A stretch of DNA of 64,000 nucleotides from Limnomonas spitsbergensis. Taxonomy: Eukaryota > Chlorophyta > Chlorophyceae > Chlamydomonadales. Of the stretch, positions 33,082 to 44,118 are shown one piece after another; within the stretch, counting starts at the first letter, position 1; every line of letters starts with the position of its first letter. The stretch is from contig JAYJMM010000099.1 in the NCBI GenBank assembly GCA_037349105.1, forward strand, positions 1,240,001 to 1,304,000, read 5' to 3'. The notes beneath the pieces were generated by a model that was given only the letters and a program-made list of their open reading frames with translations, was not told the DNA's origin and made no database searches. A program made the translations under genes and the position numbers.

Positions 33082-34543
33082 TCTTGATATCACCTCCTCT
33101 TATTTTGCCCTCCGCTAGTTTCTATTGCAGATTATTTTGCTGCTTCTCCCCTCCCCTCCCCTCACTCACTGGACAAAGCTTTGGCGACCCCTCGCTCGCT
33201 TCAAAATGGTCTGGCCTTGTTTGGGTGTGTGGTCTCTTTGCCAATACCGGTAGTGGGAGCACATTCCCCAAAACTATGGCGGCCTACGTCTTTATGTAGT
33301 CCTGACGTGCGAAAGGCTCTGCCTTAGCCCTGTAGGAAGCGGCTTTCTGTGGCACAGTCAGAGGCTTGGGCTGTAGCCTCCGGGTTCATTTGTTAAGGTT
33401 ACCTAGGCTATGCCCATGTTCCTGGACCGCTCCCTTCAGCAACGAAGGGTGGGTGGGGGGAACCCACCCCCCCGATCGTTTTTTGGAGTATTCCCCTAGA
33501 ACATGTCATGCCTGGGATTTCCTTCTCTGTCAATCCTTACCTACATTTGGTAGGACGGATTGGTGATAAGGGTTGTCAAAGGATGTCTCAGTCAGCAATG
33601 CTTTCCTTGAGCTGCGCCCTTGGTACGTCAGTCATGGGTAATAGAGTACAACCCCACCATACACAGTTGCAAAAGAGCTATTGGTTTGCCCGAGTGATAT
33701 GGGGGCTCTGTCGCGTTCCGACTTCATGCCTTGCTCGGTGATGTGCAGTTGGGCGCCCACGCGGTCGAGCTTTGAGCGGGCCCAGAGGTGTAACGTTATT
33801 GACTCGGTGATGTGCAAGTTTCTCTCGGTCAGGGCTGAGCTGCTGAGGGACCCACGTCCTGGACAGGTGGAAACCCTGAAGTCTATCTGCCCCCCCCACC
33901 CAAAGGCCCAGAGAAGGGGAGTAGTGATCCACTGATCCCCTGTCCCTGGTGGGGCCGATCAAAGTCAAGTCGTTTGTTACAACCTGCTTACACGGATCAG
34001 CCCAGCCATCGCCAGAAGAAATGCGGCCAAATGAGCCGAATATCGGAAATTCTGGGGAAATCGGCATATGCCATACGATACACATAATCGGCGCAAAAAG
34101 CCGTCGACGCGGGCGACTTTGTGGGGAAGTGGATAGCAACGGGTGCATAAGTATGGTAGCTCTGATGACAGCCCTGGGTCATACAAGGCAAGGCAGTGCA
34201 TCGTCGCCTCCACGCAGCAGTCTTGAGGCGGCACGGGCGCTCTGTGCTCCCAACCGACTCAACTGAACACAAGCATCCAAGCGAGACTCGCCTTCGCCAG
34301 GCTTTCCCGAGGCGAGACAGGCCCTATCCTGAGCAAATCTTCACTGGGTGCTGACTCGACGTGTGCATGCTTCGGTTGGCACTTGACCTTCCTCTACTTC
34401 AGGGCCCGTCGCCAGTAAACGAAATCGCGACACGCAGATTGGCACGGTTCATTCAAGTATGACTTGCAACGGCATGCTCATTTGATTTCAAATCGTCCCT
34501 CTTGAGGTTGTAGCTTTTGTTTTTTTCAGAGAAGTTGTTCCAT
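33082..34543. other. Intergenic, 5' flank of PP2C gene
   Basis: Apart from the micro-insertion at 33734-33816 I recognise no gene or repeat. It includes the PP2C promoter and leader. Confidence 0.45.
33734..33816 (+). mobile_element. 55-bp LINE micro-insertion with 14-bp target-site duplication
   Basis: ctcggtgatgtgca is present at 33734-33747 and 33803-33816. The 55 bp between them read gttgggcgcccacgcggtcg to cagaggtgtaacgttattga, exactly the last 55 bases of the LINE 3' UTR in plus orientation. Confidence 0.88.
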
Positions 34544-37500
34544 ATGCCGCGCACCTTGTTTCACGTCGGTACTCGTGGGACAGCCCTATGCTCGCCGTCC
34601 ACAGCAATCACATGTGGGTGCCACCCAAGGGTGCACAGCTACAGCGTGCGTGATCGGCAATTGCCACGTCAGCGACCTTTTCTCGATAGCGCCTTTTCCA
34701 GGCCACAACATCAGCGCGCGGTCCATTGCAGAGGAGGAAGCCGTAGACTCGCATTCCAAACGGTTAGTTCGGCACAATGTGGTATCTGCTGCAACTGTGC
34801 ACCCTTTCGTCATGCCAGCCACAAAAAAGTGTGACCGACAACTGGCCAACATGCCCGCATGCCGGCCGGCCCGCATGCCGGCCAGCTGTCGGCCACCTAC
34901 AATAGTGCGTATCACAATGCTTATCATGCCATAATTCCGTGTCGCCATGTCACTGCAGGGCCACCTAGGCCATAACGCCAACCATGCCATGCTGTCCTAC
35001 GGGCCATAACCCAGAATGCCTACCACCATGACATCTGTGTCCATTTGAACGGGCTTCAGCCATAGTTATTGTACATTTTGGCCTAAGGCCGAGTTGGCCT
35101 GGCAAGGCAATTCCTGCACTGGCCGTAGTCTGGTCAAAATTTTGTCCTAATTTGCCTATTGGTCGCCATGGGGCACACCCCCTAACCATGGAAGGGCTGA
35201 CGGATGACCACCAACGGGGAGTCTGGCGGGTAGCAAAAAAATGCTGTCATGCCGTAAGTCCATTCATGCTGTATAGCCATGCATTCCATCCTGCTCTTAA
35301 TAATCGTATGACATGAAGCAATGCCGACCACCATGCCATAATGCCGTAATGCCCTCCCACCACGCAGGAGACCCCCTGTTCCATGGTCCTGCTCGGTAGT
35401 ATAGACTGCAAGCTCGACCCTTCCGATCCTGTGAGCGTGTCCACTGAGCTCCCTGCGCCGCCTTCCCTGACCAAAGTGCATCTAGGCAGCTGCTCGGTGA
35501 GAGGGAGGGCCCTGCGTTCATTTTCCCGACTACGAGGCCACCTTTGGCAGGCCGCCCTGCAGCCACCTAATTGCTGGTTTTGACATGACCTTGACAGGCC
35601 ACTGACCGTGGGCCCTAGCAGCATTCGCCTTGCTGCGCCAGGCTTCCTCGACCGCAGGCTGTGATGTAGCTGAACTGTTGCTGCAGCGTGCTGATAGAAG
35701 ATTTGTTGAGTGGGCCTGCACCCCCGCTCCACCACATGTCACACAGACACTTCCGCCTTTCCAGATTCCAGATTATTGTACCAACTGTCAAGCGCTACCT
35801 GTTGTCCAGACTTTTGCCCATGGGTTTGGCTTAAAGCAAAGAGGTCACCATTGACCATTGGAATGCGTATTGGCATGTGTGCGTTCTGCCTCACATGCAT
35901 TCTTGCACGCATGCTATCTACGTCCACGTGCATGTATTCTGCTTTGCATGCATGCAAGCACGCATGCATGCATGTTTTTTGCCTGCCATGCACTCTGCCA
36001 TGCGTGCAGTGTACCTTGCATGCACACCGCAGTACCTCCCATGCATTCCGCCCCTTGCATGCATCATGCATCTTGCATCACATGCATGCACACTGCCTCG
36101 CATTTCTGCCCTCCTGACGCCTTTAATGCCAATCCCAAGGTTTCCTGTTCTGTAATTTGTTTTCCTGCTACACGTCCGTCTTCGGCTGGCCACCCCTCGG
36201 TCGCGATTGGGACTTCACTTGGGCCGGCCTACGACTGGCGGCCAAAGCAGCACGGCTGGCCAAAGTTGGACCGCCTGGCCAGAGGCCGGAGTGTAGCTGA
36301 CACTTAGCCGAGTTACAGGAAAAAAATCACTGTTTCTATCACGTCATTGCTTATTGTGGCTCTGATTTTCAGACCGCTAGGTTCATGCCATGGCTTTTAA
36401 TTCCAGTTTCGTGTGTCAGCAGTTCCTGTAAGTTTTTGCAGCCCAGGGTCTGAATAAAGTGTGATACCGACCACCCCTGTCTGCTTGTCTGTCCGCCAGG
36501 TTCGAGGCCTGTTGAAACAAGAGAATCAGGACCGAATGGTGACGCTGCAAGAGCTGAACGGGCGGTACCTCAAGCCGCCAGTCCCCGCAGATCCTACAAC
36601 TGCCTGCGACACCTCCGCTCCTGCCCTGACCGCTACGGACGGTGCAGCCATGCAGGCGCTCAACCCGCACCGAAGCGTTGTTTTCGGCGCAGTTTTTGAC
36701 GGGCACGGCGGCGCGACAGCAGCAGCACACGCGGCCAAGCGCATGCATCATATGGTTTCCGCGGCTCAGCACGACGCATGGCAAAAACTAGGTGCGGTAC
36801 GGCGTAGTACGGCATGTTAAATGTCAGTGCAGTACAGCACCGATATGGTTTAGTACAGCGCTGTACAGTACCGGTATATTGCTGTTCCATTTGTGGCTAG
36901 CGATGCTGTTTGGGTCGCCGGCCGTAGACCGGTCAAGGTTTGGTCCAAATCGTGCCTTAGGCGGCCGCTGGGCGGCCTGCTGAAGGTTGCCTTTTAGCCG
37001 AAAAAAGAAACACTGCCGCGATTGCTGTGCTCCCATTGTTTTATTACAAAGTTGACGCAGCCATCCACTGTAAAGAGGGGCTGTGGCTGTCTCGAGTCTG
37101 ACTTGGCCTGACTCGGATGGGGCTCTGCTGTTTGTGTCCCCACGGCCGGGACGGTGTGCTGCGATGAGAGCTGCAATGCACTCAGCAGCTCCTGGGTTGC
37201 CTATAACACCGAGGGGACCTGTGACCCAGCAGGTGCCGTGGCTGTGGCTGTGGCTGTGGCCGGGGCCGGGGCCCAGCAGGCACCGAGGCCGAGGCCGAGG
37301 CCGTGGCTGGGGCTGGGGCTGGGGCTGGGGCTGGGGCCGGGGCTGGGGCTGGGGCTAGGGCTGGGGCTGGGGCTGGGGCTGGGGCTGGGGCTGGGGCTGG
37401 GGCTGGGGCTGGGGCCGGGGCTGGGGCCGGGTCTGTGGCTGTGGCTGTGGCCGGGGCTGCGGCTGTGGCCGGGCTGGGGCTGTGGCCGGGGCTGTGGTTG

Positions 37501-40500
37501 TGGCCGGGCTGTTGCCGGCGCCGTGGCCCAGCAGGCGCTGTGGCTGTCGCGATTCTGTCCTGGCCTGACACATATTTTATCAAGTCCTGCTCTTTGTGTT
37601 CCCCGCAGCCAGGACGGAGTGCTGTGATGAGAGCTGCAGCGCGCTCAGCAGCTCCTGGGACGTCGATAACTCGGAGGCGACGCATCAGGAGCTGCAGCTG
37701 TGGCAGGACGCCTTCTCAAGGCTGGATGAGGAGATCCTGAAGCTGAGCCGCGAGTCTGGGCTGCTGGACGGCGCCACTGCGCTGGCTGCGGTGCATGCTG
37801 GGCCGTTCCTATCTGTTGCTAATGCTGGTGGGTTGAGGGTTGAGGATAATTCATTGTCCGGTGGGTGAAGCATCCTAGGCGAGTCTGGGATGCTGGACGG
37901 CGCCACAGCGCTGGTGGCGGAGCACGCTTGGCCCTATCTGTACGTTGCCAATGCTGGAAGGTGCCGCAGGTAATGCAAACTGTTGTGAAAGCAGGTCCTT
38001 TTGAGACATGTTGTTGCTACCTGTTATTAAACAAAACAGGTGGTTGAAGCAATTCGTGGCTCCAAATGTTGGTGGATGTTGCAATTTATGCAGGTGGCCG
38101 TTTAAACTAAATGAAGGACCTATTCTGGTTCCTTAGCATAATTGGTAGAGCATCATTCTGCGAAGAATGTGGATGTGGGTTCGAATCCCACTGGAGCTAC
38201 CTGAGTGACTGGTAAAACCTCTCGGCGATATGTGTGCGTTTACGTACGCGCCGTAGCCAGTCATGAGGGAAACCGCAAAGTAAAAGAGGTACCGACGAGT
38301 GACTGATCCACAGTTACTATGACTCGGGGAAGGGTGCGCGTGTCCCGAGCGGGCAGGTTTACCTACGGGTCGCCTATACCTAGGGATCCGTCAAATTCAC
38401 GAACGATTGGAAACGACACGTAGTTCTTACTTCTTACTTCTTACTTAAAGGAAGGGCTGGGTATGAAAATATGTCAGCAGCAGCCCTTGCAGTTGGCACA
38501 CTCGCCTTCCCTGGCCTCAGGGCTTTCCCGGGCAGAGGGCATGGTACTGTTTTTGAAAAAGATGGTGATAAATTAATAAGCCATTGGTATCAGTAGCCTC
38601 CTCTGAAATGCCCAGGGCACTCGCCAAGCCAGTGTTGCCTTCGCGTCAGACCACCTTCGGGGGGGCTGCTGAGCTGCCATGCCTGAACCAGTTGGGACTG
38701 AACCACGATCGGCCGATGGCCGGTGGCCCATGTATCAGGAAATCCTGCACATGGTAGACCAGCTGGCAGACCCTTCGGCCATGGGCCTGCATGTAGCTGA
38801 CTGCTACCTTCATGGTAGCCGAATTGTAGCTGAATCGCTTTGAGCACAACACTGGCTCCCGTCCCGCTCTGCCAGGCGACAGCCGGGCCGTTCTAGGCCG
38901 CGGGGAGAAGGCAGTTCGCTTGACGCGGGACCACACGCCAGATGTCAAGTCGGAGCGGGATCGGATCGAACGTGCCGGGGGCGACGTGCGGCACCTCAAG
39001 GGCACCTGGCGTGTCTGCCTACCCTTTAACAACGGCCGCTTTGTCAAGCTCTGCGCCACGTCCAGGTGAGGATGTGTGGTAGTGTGATGTGGGGCAGTGT
39101 CATGTGTGACAGTGTAATGTGTGATACAGTGATGTTTGTCAGTGCCATGTGTGGTAGTGTGTTGTGTGCCAGTGTGGTGTGATAGAGTGTGGTGTGACAG
39201 TGTGATGTGTGGCAGTGTCTGACTTTCGGCATGTGTGACGCAGGGGTTTGGGCGACAGTGACTACAAGGAGGAGGGTCTGTTGACATGCGAGCCTGAGGT
39301 GACGAGTCTCATACTCCAGAGACACGTGGATGCCTTTTCCATCCTTGCGACTGACGGACTGTGGGCATTCGCGACGGACCAAGAAGCGGTGGACTTGGTC
39401 AGGGCAGTGATGAACGAGGTGCGTGGACACTGGGTGGCATGCCATGCACTGCTAGTGTGAAGAATGTTAGTGTGAAGAATGTTTATGTTAGGAATGTTTA
39501 TGTTAGGAATGTTTATGTCAGGAATGTTCATGTTAGGAATGTTTATGTTAGGAATGTTTATGTCAGGAATGTTTATGTTAGGAATGTTGATGTTAGGAAT
39601 GTTCATGTCAGGAATGTTCATGTCAGGAATGTTTATGTCAGGAATGTTTATGTCAGGAATGTTTATGTTAGGAATGTTTATGTTAGGAATGTTCATGTTA
39701 GGAATGTTCATGTTAGGAATGTTTATGTCAGGAATGTTTATGTCAGGAATGTTTATGTCAGGAATGTTTATGTCAGGAATGTTTATGTCAGGAATGTTTA
39801 TGTCAGGAATGTTTATATCAGGAATGTTTATGTCAGGAATGTTTATGTCAGGAATGTTTATATCAGGAATGTTTATGTTAGGAATGTTTATGTCATGAAT
39901 GTTTATGTTAGGAATGTTTATGTTAGGAATGTTTATGTCAGGAATGTTTATGTTAGGAATGTTTATGTTAGGAATGTTTATGTTAGGAATGTTTATGTCA
40001 GGAATGTTTATGTTAGGAATGTTTATATCAGGAATGTTTATGTTAGGAATGTTTGTGTCAGGAATGTTTATGTCAGGAATGTTTATGTCAGGAATGTTCA
40101 TGTTAGGAATGTTCATGTTAGGAATGTTTATGTCAGGAATGTTCATGTCAGGAATGTTTATGTCAGGAATGTTTATGTCAGGAATGTTTATGTCAGGAAT
40201 GTTTATGTCCGGAATGTTTATGTCAGGAATGTTCATGTTAGGAATGTTCATGTTAGGAATGTTTATGTCAGGAATGTTTATGTCAGGAATGTTTATGTCA
40301 GGAATGTTTATGTCAGGAATGTTTATGTCAGGAATGTTCATGTTAGGAATGTTTATGTCAGGAATGTTCATGTCAGGAATGTTTATGTCAGGAATGTTTA
40401 TGTCAGGAATGTTTATGTCAGGAATGTTTATATCATGAATGTTTATGTCATGAATGTTCATGTTAGGAATGTTTATGTCAGGAATGTTCATGTCAGGAAT

Positions 40501-41454
40501 GTTTATGTCAGGAATGTTTATGTCAGGAATGTTTATGTCAGGAATGTTTATGTCAGGAATGTTCATGTTAGGAATGTTCATGTTAGGAATGTTCATGTTA
40601 GGAATGTTTATGTCAGGAATGTTCATGTCAGGAATGTTTATGTCAGGAATGTTTATGTTAGGAATGTTTATGTCAGGAATGTTTATGTTAGGAATGTTTA
40701 TGTCAGGAATGTTTATGTCATGAATGTTTATGTCATGAATGTTTATGTTAGGAATGTTTATGTCAGGAATGTTTATGTCAGGAATGTTTATCAGGAATGT
40801 TTATGTCAGGAATGTTTATGTCAGGAATGTTTATGTCAGGAATGTTCATGTCAGGATTGTTCATGTCAGGAATGTTTATGTTAGGAATGTTTATGTCAGG
40901 AATGTGTATGTCAGGAATGTTTATGTTAGGAATGTTTATGTCAGGAATGTTTATGTCAGGAATGTTTATATTAAACAAGGTTCTGATCTGTCCCGGTCAA
41001 CCCAGTGGTGGCCGCCCAGGGACTTGAAGAAGGTGGTTGGTCCTAGAATAGTGTGGCTGCACTGCACCACCCCCCTTACACGTGCTTGTTGCTAGAAGAG
41101 CTAGGACAGGTGTAATCAGGGCACGGGTACGGTGCTGTCACATGGACAAAAGGGACAAAAGGGTAGTGCGATGTTAGGGGACATGGGCCCCCACTGACCC
41201 TAAAGATTCACTTTCCAACAACCTATCTCTCATGCAAAATACCTCAACCCTCAACCCTCAACCCTCAACCCTTGTCCCTGCAGTTTTCTAAGATGACTGT
41301 CGTCGTGAGTTTGACATCGGTTGCGCAAGAAGCCTGTCGGAGGCTCATCAGGCTTGCACAGGACAAGGGATCCTTGGATGACATTTCGGTTATCGTAAAT
41401 ATCTATGATTGGGCCTCAGATTCCAAGGAAGCTCCTGCGATGCCGTGTCCTTGA
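34544..41454 (+). CDS. PP2C-family Ser/Thr protein phosphatase
   Basis: Six exons: 34544-34762, 36500-36791, 37609-37827, 38876-39065, 39244-39418 and 41284-41454, giving 421 residues with consistent phases. PP2C (PPM) motifs appear in order: ENQDRM (~81-86), [12 protein letters not shown] with the metal-binding D140-[24 protein letters not shown] (~244-263), [12 protein letters not shown] with D344, and [15 protein letters not shown] at the end. These enzymes remove phosphate from Ser/Thr using two Mn/Mg ions held by the aspartates. Exon 1 (73 residues, rich in R and S, few acids) looks like an organelle transit peptide, but that is inference and this exon is the least certain. An insertion of about 40 residues separates the first motif from the DGHGG block. 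Introns hold a SINE, two exon-edge duplications, a GGGGCT array and a 15-bp minisatellite. Confidence 0.85.
36905..36990. repeat. Dispersed GGCC-rich hairpin repeat, one copy
   Basis: ggtcaaggtttggtccaaat between ggccgtagacc and ttaggcggccgctgggcggc. It is similar to 9640-9702 and 47206-47276. It lies in PP2C intron 2. Confidence 0.5.
37140..37685 (+). repeat. Upstream copy of PP2C exon 3 start plus GGGGCT hexamer array
   Basis: 37145-37220 closely matches the genuine exon 3 start 37610-37685 (shared tgctg(c/t)gatgagagctgca and ctcagcagctcctggg) but lacks the cag acceptor. Between them, 37231-37520 is an imperfect (ggggct)n array with ggggcc variants that keeps all frames open. Confidence 0.8.
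37880..37976 (+). repeat. Copy of PP2C exon 3 3' end
   Basis: gagtctgggatgctggacgg followed by cgccacagcgctgg duplicates the exon 3 segment at 37751-37784, continuing through gttgccaatgctgg. It sits about 130 bp downstream, just inside the intron. Confidence 0.75.
38127..38448 (+). mobile_element. tRNA-derived SINE
   Basis: A tRNA-like head (38127-38200) contains an A box (tagcataattgg, 38134-38145) and a perfect B box (ggttcgaatcc, 38178-38188). A body of about 200 bp follows, then a tail of ttcttac repeats (38423-38445). The head cannot fold as a good tRNA: the acceptor stem pairs poorly and the anticodon loop has six bases. It lies inside PP2C intron 3 in the sense direction. No clean target-site duplication was found. 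Confidence 0.75.
39457..40975. repeat. 15-bp minisatellite in PP2C intron 5
   Basis: About 100 tandem copies of ggaatgtttatgtca, with two main variable sites (ttt/ttc and tca/tta). The period is a multiple of three and the unit is stop-free on both strands, so frames up to 507 codons (encoding VRNVY repeats) and 454 codons on the other strand are open. It lies between exons encoding VRAVMNE and FSKMTVV, so it is intronic. Confidence 0.95.
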
Positions 41455-42736
41455 AAAACGTGAATTCCATGAATTGATGATTGGGACAGGGGCGCGAAAA
41501 ACGCCCTGGGCAGGGGACTTGAAAAAGCACTTCTGACAGTGCCGCGCTGCATTACTGTTAAATGCACTTGCCCGAGGTTACGGAGCAGTGAAATGTAGAA
41601 CAGGCCTCAGGAGCGAGGATGAGCGCATTTTATGTCTGTAGCCCTTAATGCGATTTGTAATGCTGATGTGCTACAAAAATATTTTGCAAATGCGTCTTGT
41701 TTTTCCTAATTTTCTGAATCCTATTTCCCAGCCCCCTTACTATTTGGCCCCAAACGCACTGAAGCAACCTTGGCTATTGTTATGATCCGAACAGTTTTTT
41801 CTCCTCAGGGTGCCTTAGAGTCCACCTTTGGAGGGTCAAACATGGACCCGGCCTACAGACACATGGCTGACCGTCCATGGGTCTATCGGCTAAAGGCTAT
41901 GAGGTGGCTGAAAAGTGGTTAAGTGTAGCCGAGCCATGCAAATATGAACATTGGATCCGACCTATGATCTACTATACCGGTTTTGGTAGTACTACTTTGC
42001 GGATAGGCGGACTTCTTAGCTGTGCATGCTTTCTACCCCTTGTTGATCATACAGATACGGGATAGGATTCCATGAGCAGATTTTTTCTGACCTGGTAGAT
42101 GAACCAGATTTTGTGTTTTTATTTGCATTTTACAAAACCGGTATTATGGATCAATCGAGAGGGGGGACTGGGCAACCTAAACACCTCTACCATACAAATG
42201 CTAGAATGTGTCCTTGACCCTTGGGTTCTTCCAAGTTGTAAAAGTTGCAAAACAGATGAGCATGCAAGGTTGCAAGATTCATTTTAGCTTTTGCTAATGA
42301 GTCTTGCAACCAAGCAGGAGTGAGCAAAGCACTTAAGGCAAACAAGGGCAAATCCCAACCACTTGCATGACCCTTGCCATTGCACGCCGGTCCACTACAC
42401 TCGCACACCGCGAACTTTTTGCCTTGATTGCCGCTGGATCTGCATGCGGCCCAACTCACCTGCCTGCCGACATGTTTTTGTTTCCTAAGTTATTGGCACC
42501 AAGGTGACGGATTTCGGTGGGTTTCAAAGCTCAAAACAAGCATGACACAAACCCCACCACCCCTGGAGCTTCTTGCATCACAGTCCGCTGACTCCGCCGC
42601 TGGCTTCACCGCCGCCACCAGCCGCTGCAAAAAGGCCGCTTCGATCAAGCACAAAAACATATTCGGAATTTATAACAAACGAAATAAACGAATAACATTA
42701 TGTGCCTATGCACAGGCCGCATGCCTCTCCAACATC
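41455..42736. other. Intergenic, no gene seen
   Basis: 3' flank of PP2C. No coding or repeat structure recognised. Confidence 0.45.
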
Positions 42737-43459
42737 TGCAGGAGTCACGAGTCAATAACGTTACACCTCTGGGCCCGCTCGAAGCTTGGCCGCGTGGGCG
42801 CCCAACTGTTCAGAAGGGAGGAACGAAGGAACTAAAAGAGAGGGGGAAAGAAACAAAAGGAGAGGCCGGCAAGGCAATGAAGACCAAGTCCAACACCTAA
42901 GTTCCACTAGAGACTAGCCCTTAACAAAGCCTGTAAGAAAAGAAAAGTCCAGAAAAGCAAGCATATCCCCCCCCTGTTTGGTCGCGAGGGCGCCCCACTG
43001 ATCAGAAGGGAGAATAGAAGAAACTAAAAAGGGGGCAAACAAGGAAAACAAAAAAAAAAGGACCAAAAGAGAAGGCCGGAAAGGCCAACGACATCGGCCT
43101 CAGAAACCCTGGAGACTAAGCCTCAATAATGCCCACAACACAGTCCACAAAAGCAAGTGCGTCCCACCCATGCTCAGCCTGGTACAACTGGTGGAAGTTA
43201 GTGGCAGCGCCTGGAGGACCTGCCCACCCCCGCTCCCGTAACTGCTCCCTGACACTAGGGCACTGGAAGCACACATGCAGCGCATCCTGTACCTGCAGTC
43301 GCAAATTGGTGCGCACACAAGCACACTCCCTCTGACTAGTGCGGCTCTTGCCTTGCGCCAGCACGGCACCCGCCGTGGACTGGAACCAGGCGCGTTAGGT
43401 CGCCTCAGATCTGTGGTAGGGTCCCTCGGGTCCCCACCGCCGCTTGCAGGAGTCACGAG
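42737..43459 (-). mobile_element. 693-bp 5'-truncated LINE with 15-bp target-site duplication
   Basis: tgcaggagtcacgag at 42737-42751 and 43445-43459 bounds a minus-strand copy. From its 3' end it has the terminus gtcaataacgttacacctct, the 3' UTR with gccgcgtgggcgcccaactg, and the C-terminal coding end. That coding end is a frame at 43364-43116 with ALHVCFQCPSVREQLRERG and a final FVDCVVGIIEA. A second terminus-like block (gcgagggcgccccactgatc, ~42985) suggests a nested or internally duplicated 3' UTR. Confidence 0.85.
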
Positions 43460-44118
43460 CGTGGGCGAGAGGCAAGGGGGGTAGCGGCAGGGTGGAGGCG
43501 AGAGGCAAGGGGGAAAGTATACCCATGGCCTGCGTGTAGCGAACCCTTATTCCATCCTACCGGTAGTCTAGTGATCAAAATCATCCTAGTTGTATCTCAC
43601 AAAGCAGTAGCCCTTGTAGGATCAACAAAACTGGGGACTACTAGGCATCCACCTTGTCCTTGAGGTTCAACGGTTCCTGGACAGGGGATTGCGGCCCTGG
43701 ACTTGCTTATAACAGCACATGAGCATGCACAGCACAGTTCCTCGCTAAAACATTCTCGAATACCGGTACCCAGTCGCCACACAATGTTAATTGACGACAT
43801 CCATGTACCTAGTTGTGGGTGATTCCACTTAAATTGCAGAAAGCTGGTGCGGCTGTAGCCTGGAGTGGCTAACTGGCTACTTCCCGTGTACAGGCAAGGT
43901 GCCAAGGTCCCATGGGCATAGCCCATTGACAGCACGCACGTCGCACGCAACCGGAGCATACGATTTCTGCGGTTAGGTGCAAGCAGGCAGCATGGTGGAA
44001 GCTGGATCTCGTACCCTGCCTGCCACAAAATCCGTATGTGGCACAATAATTGGACTCCGGCTCATCGTTACCTTGATTGCCGGTAGACTGTATTACACAG
44101 ACGAGAGTCTGATACACT
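43460..44118. other. Intergenic, 5' flank of PDI-C gene
   Basis: No gene recognised. It includes the promoter and leader of the PDI-C gene. Confidence 0.45.

Noticed and set aside
37154..37740. Alanine/glycine/proline-rich frames over 37.15-37.74 kb
   Set aside because: (ggggct)n array; the true PP2C exon 3 starts at 37609 in a specific phase.
38127..38200. Functional tRNA gene
   Set aside because: The B box is perfect, but the acceptor stem pairs poorly, the anticodon loop has six bases and the locus continues into a SINE body and tail.
39262..40884. Long open frames (454-507 codons) on both strands encoding VRNVY/NIPDI repeats
   Set aside because: Produced by a stop-free 15-bp minisatellite with a period divisible by three, lying in an intron between two conserved PP2C exons.
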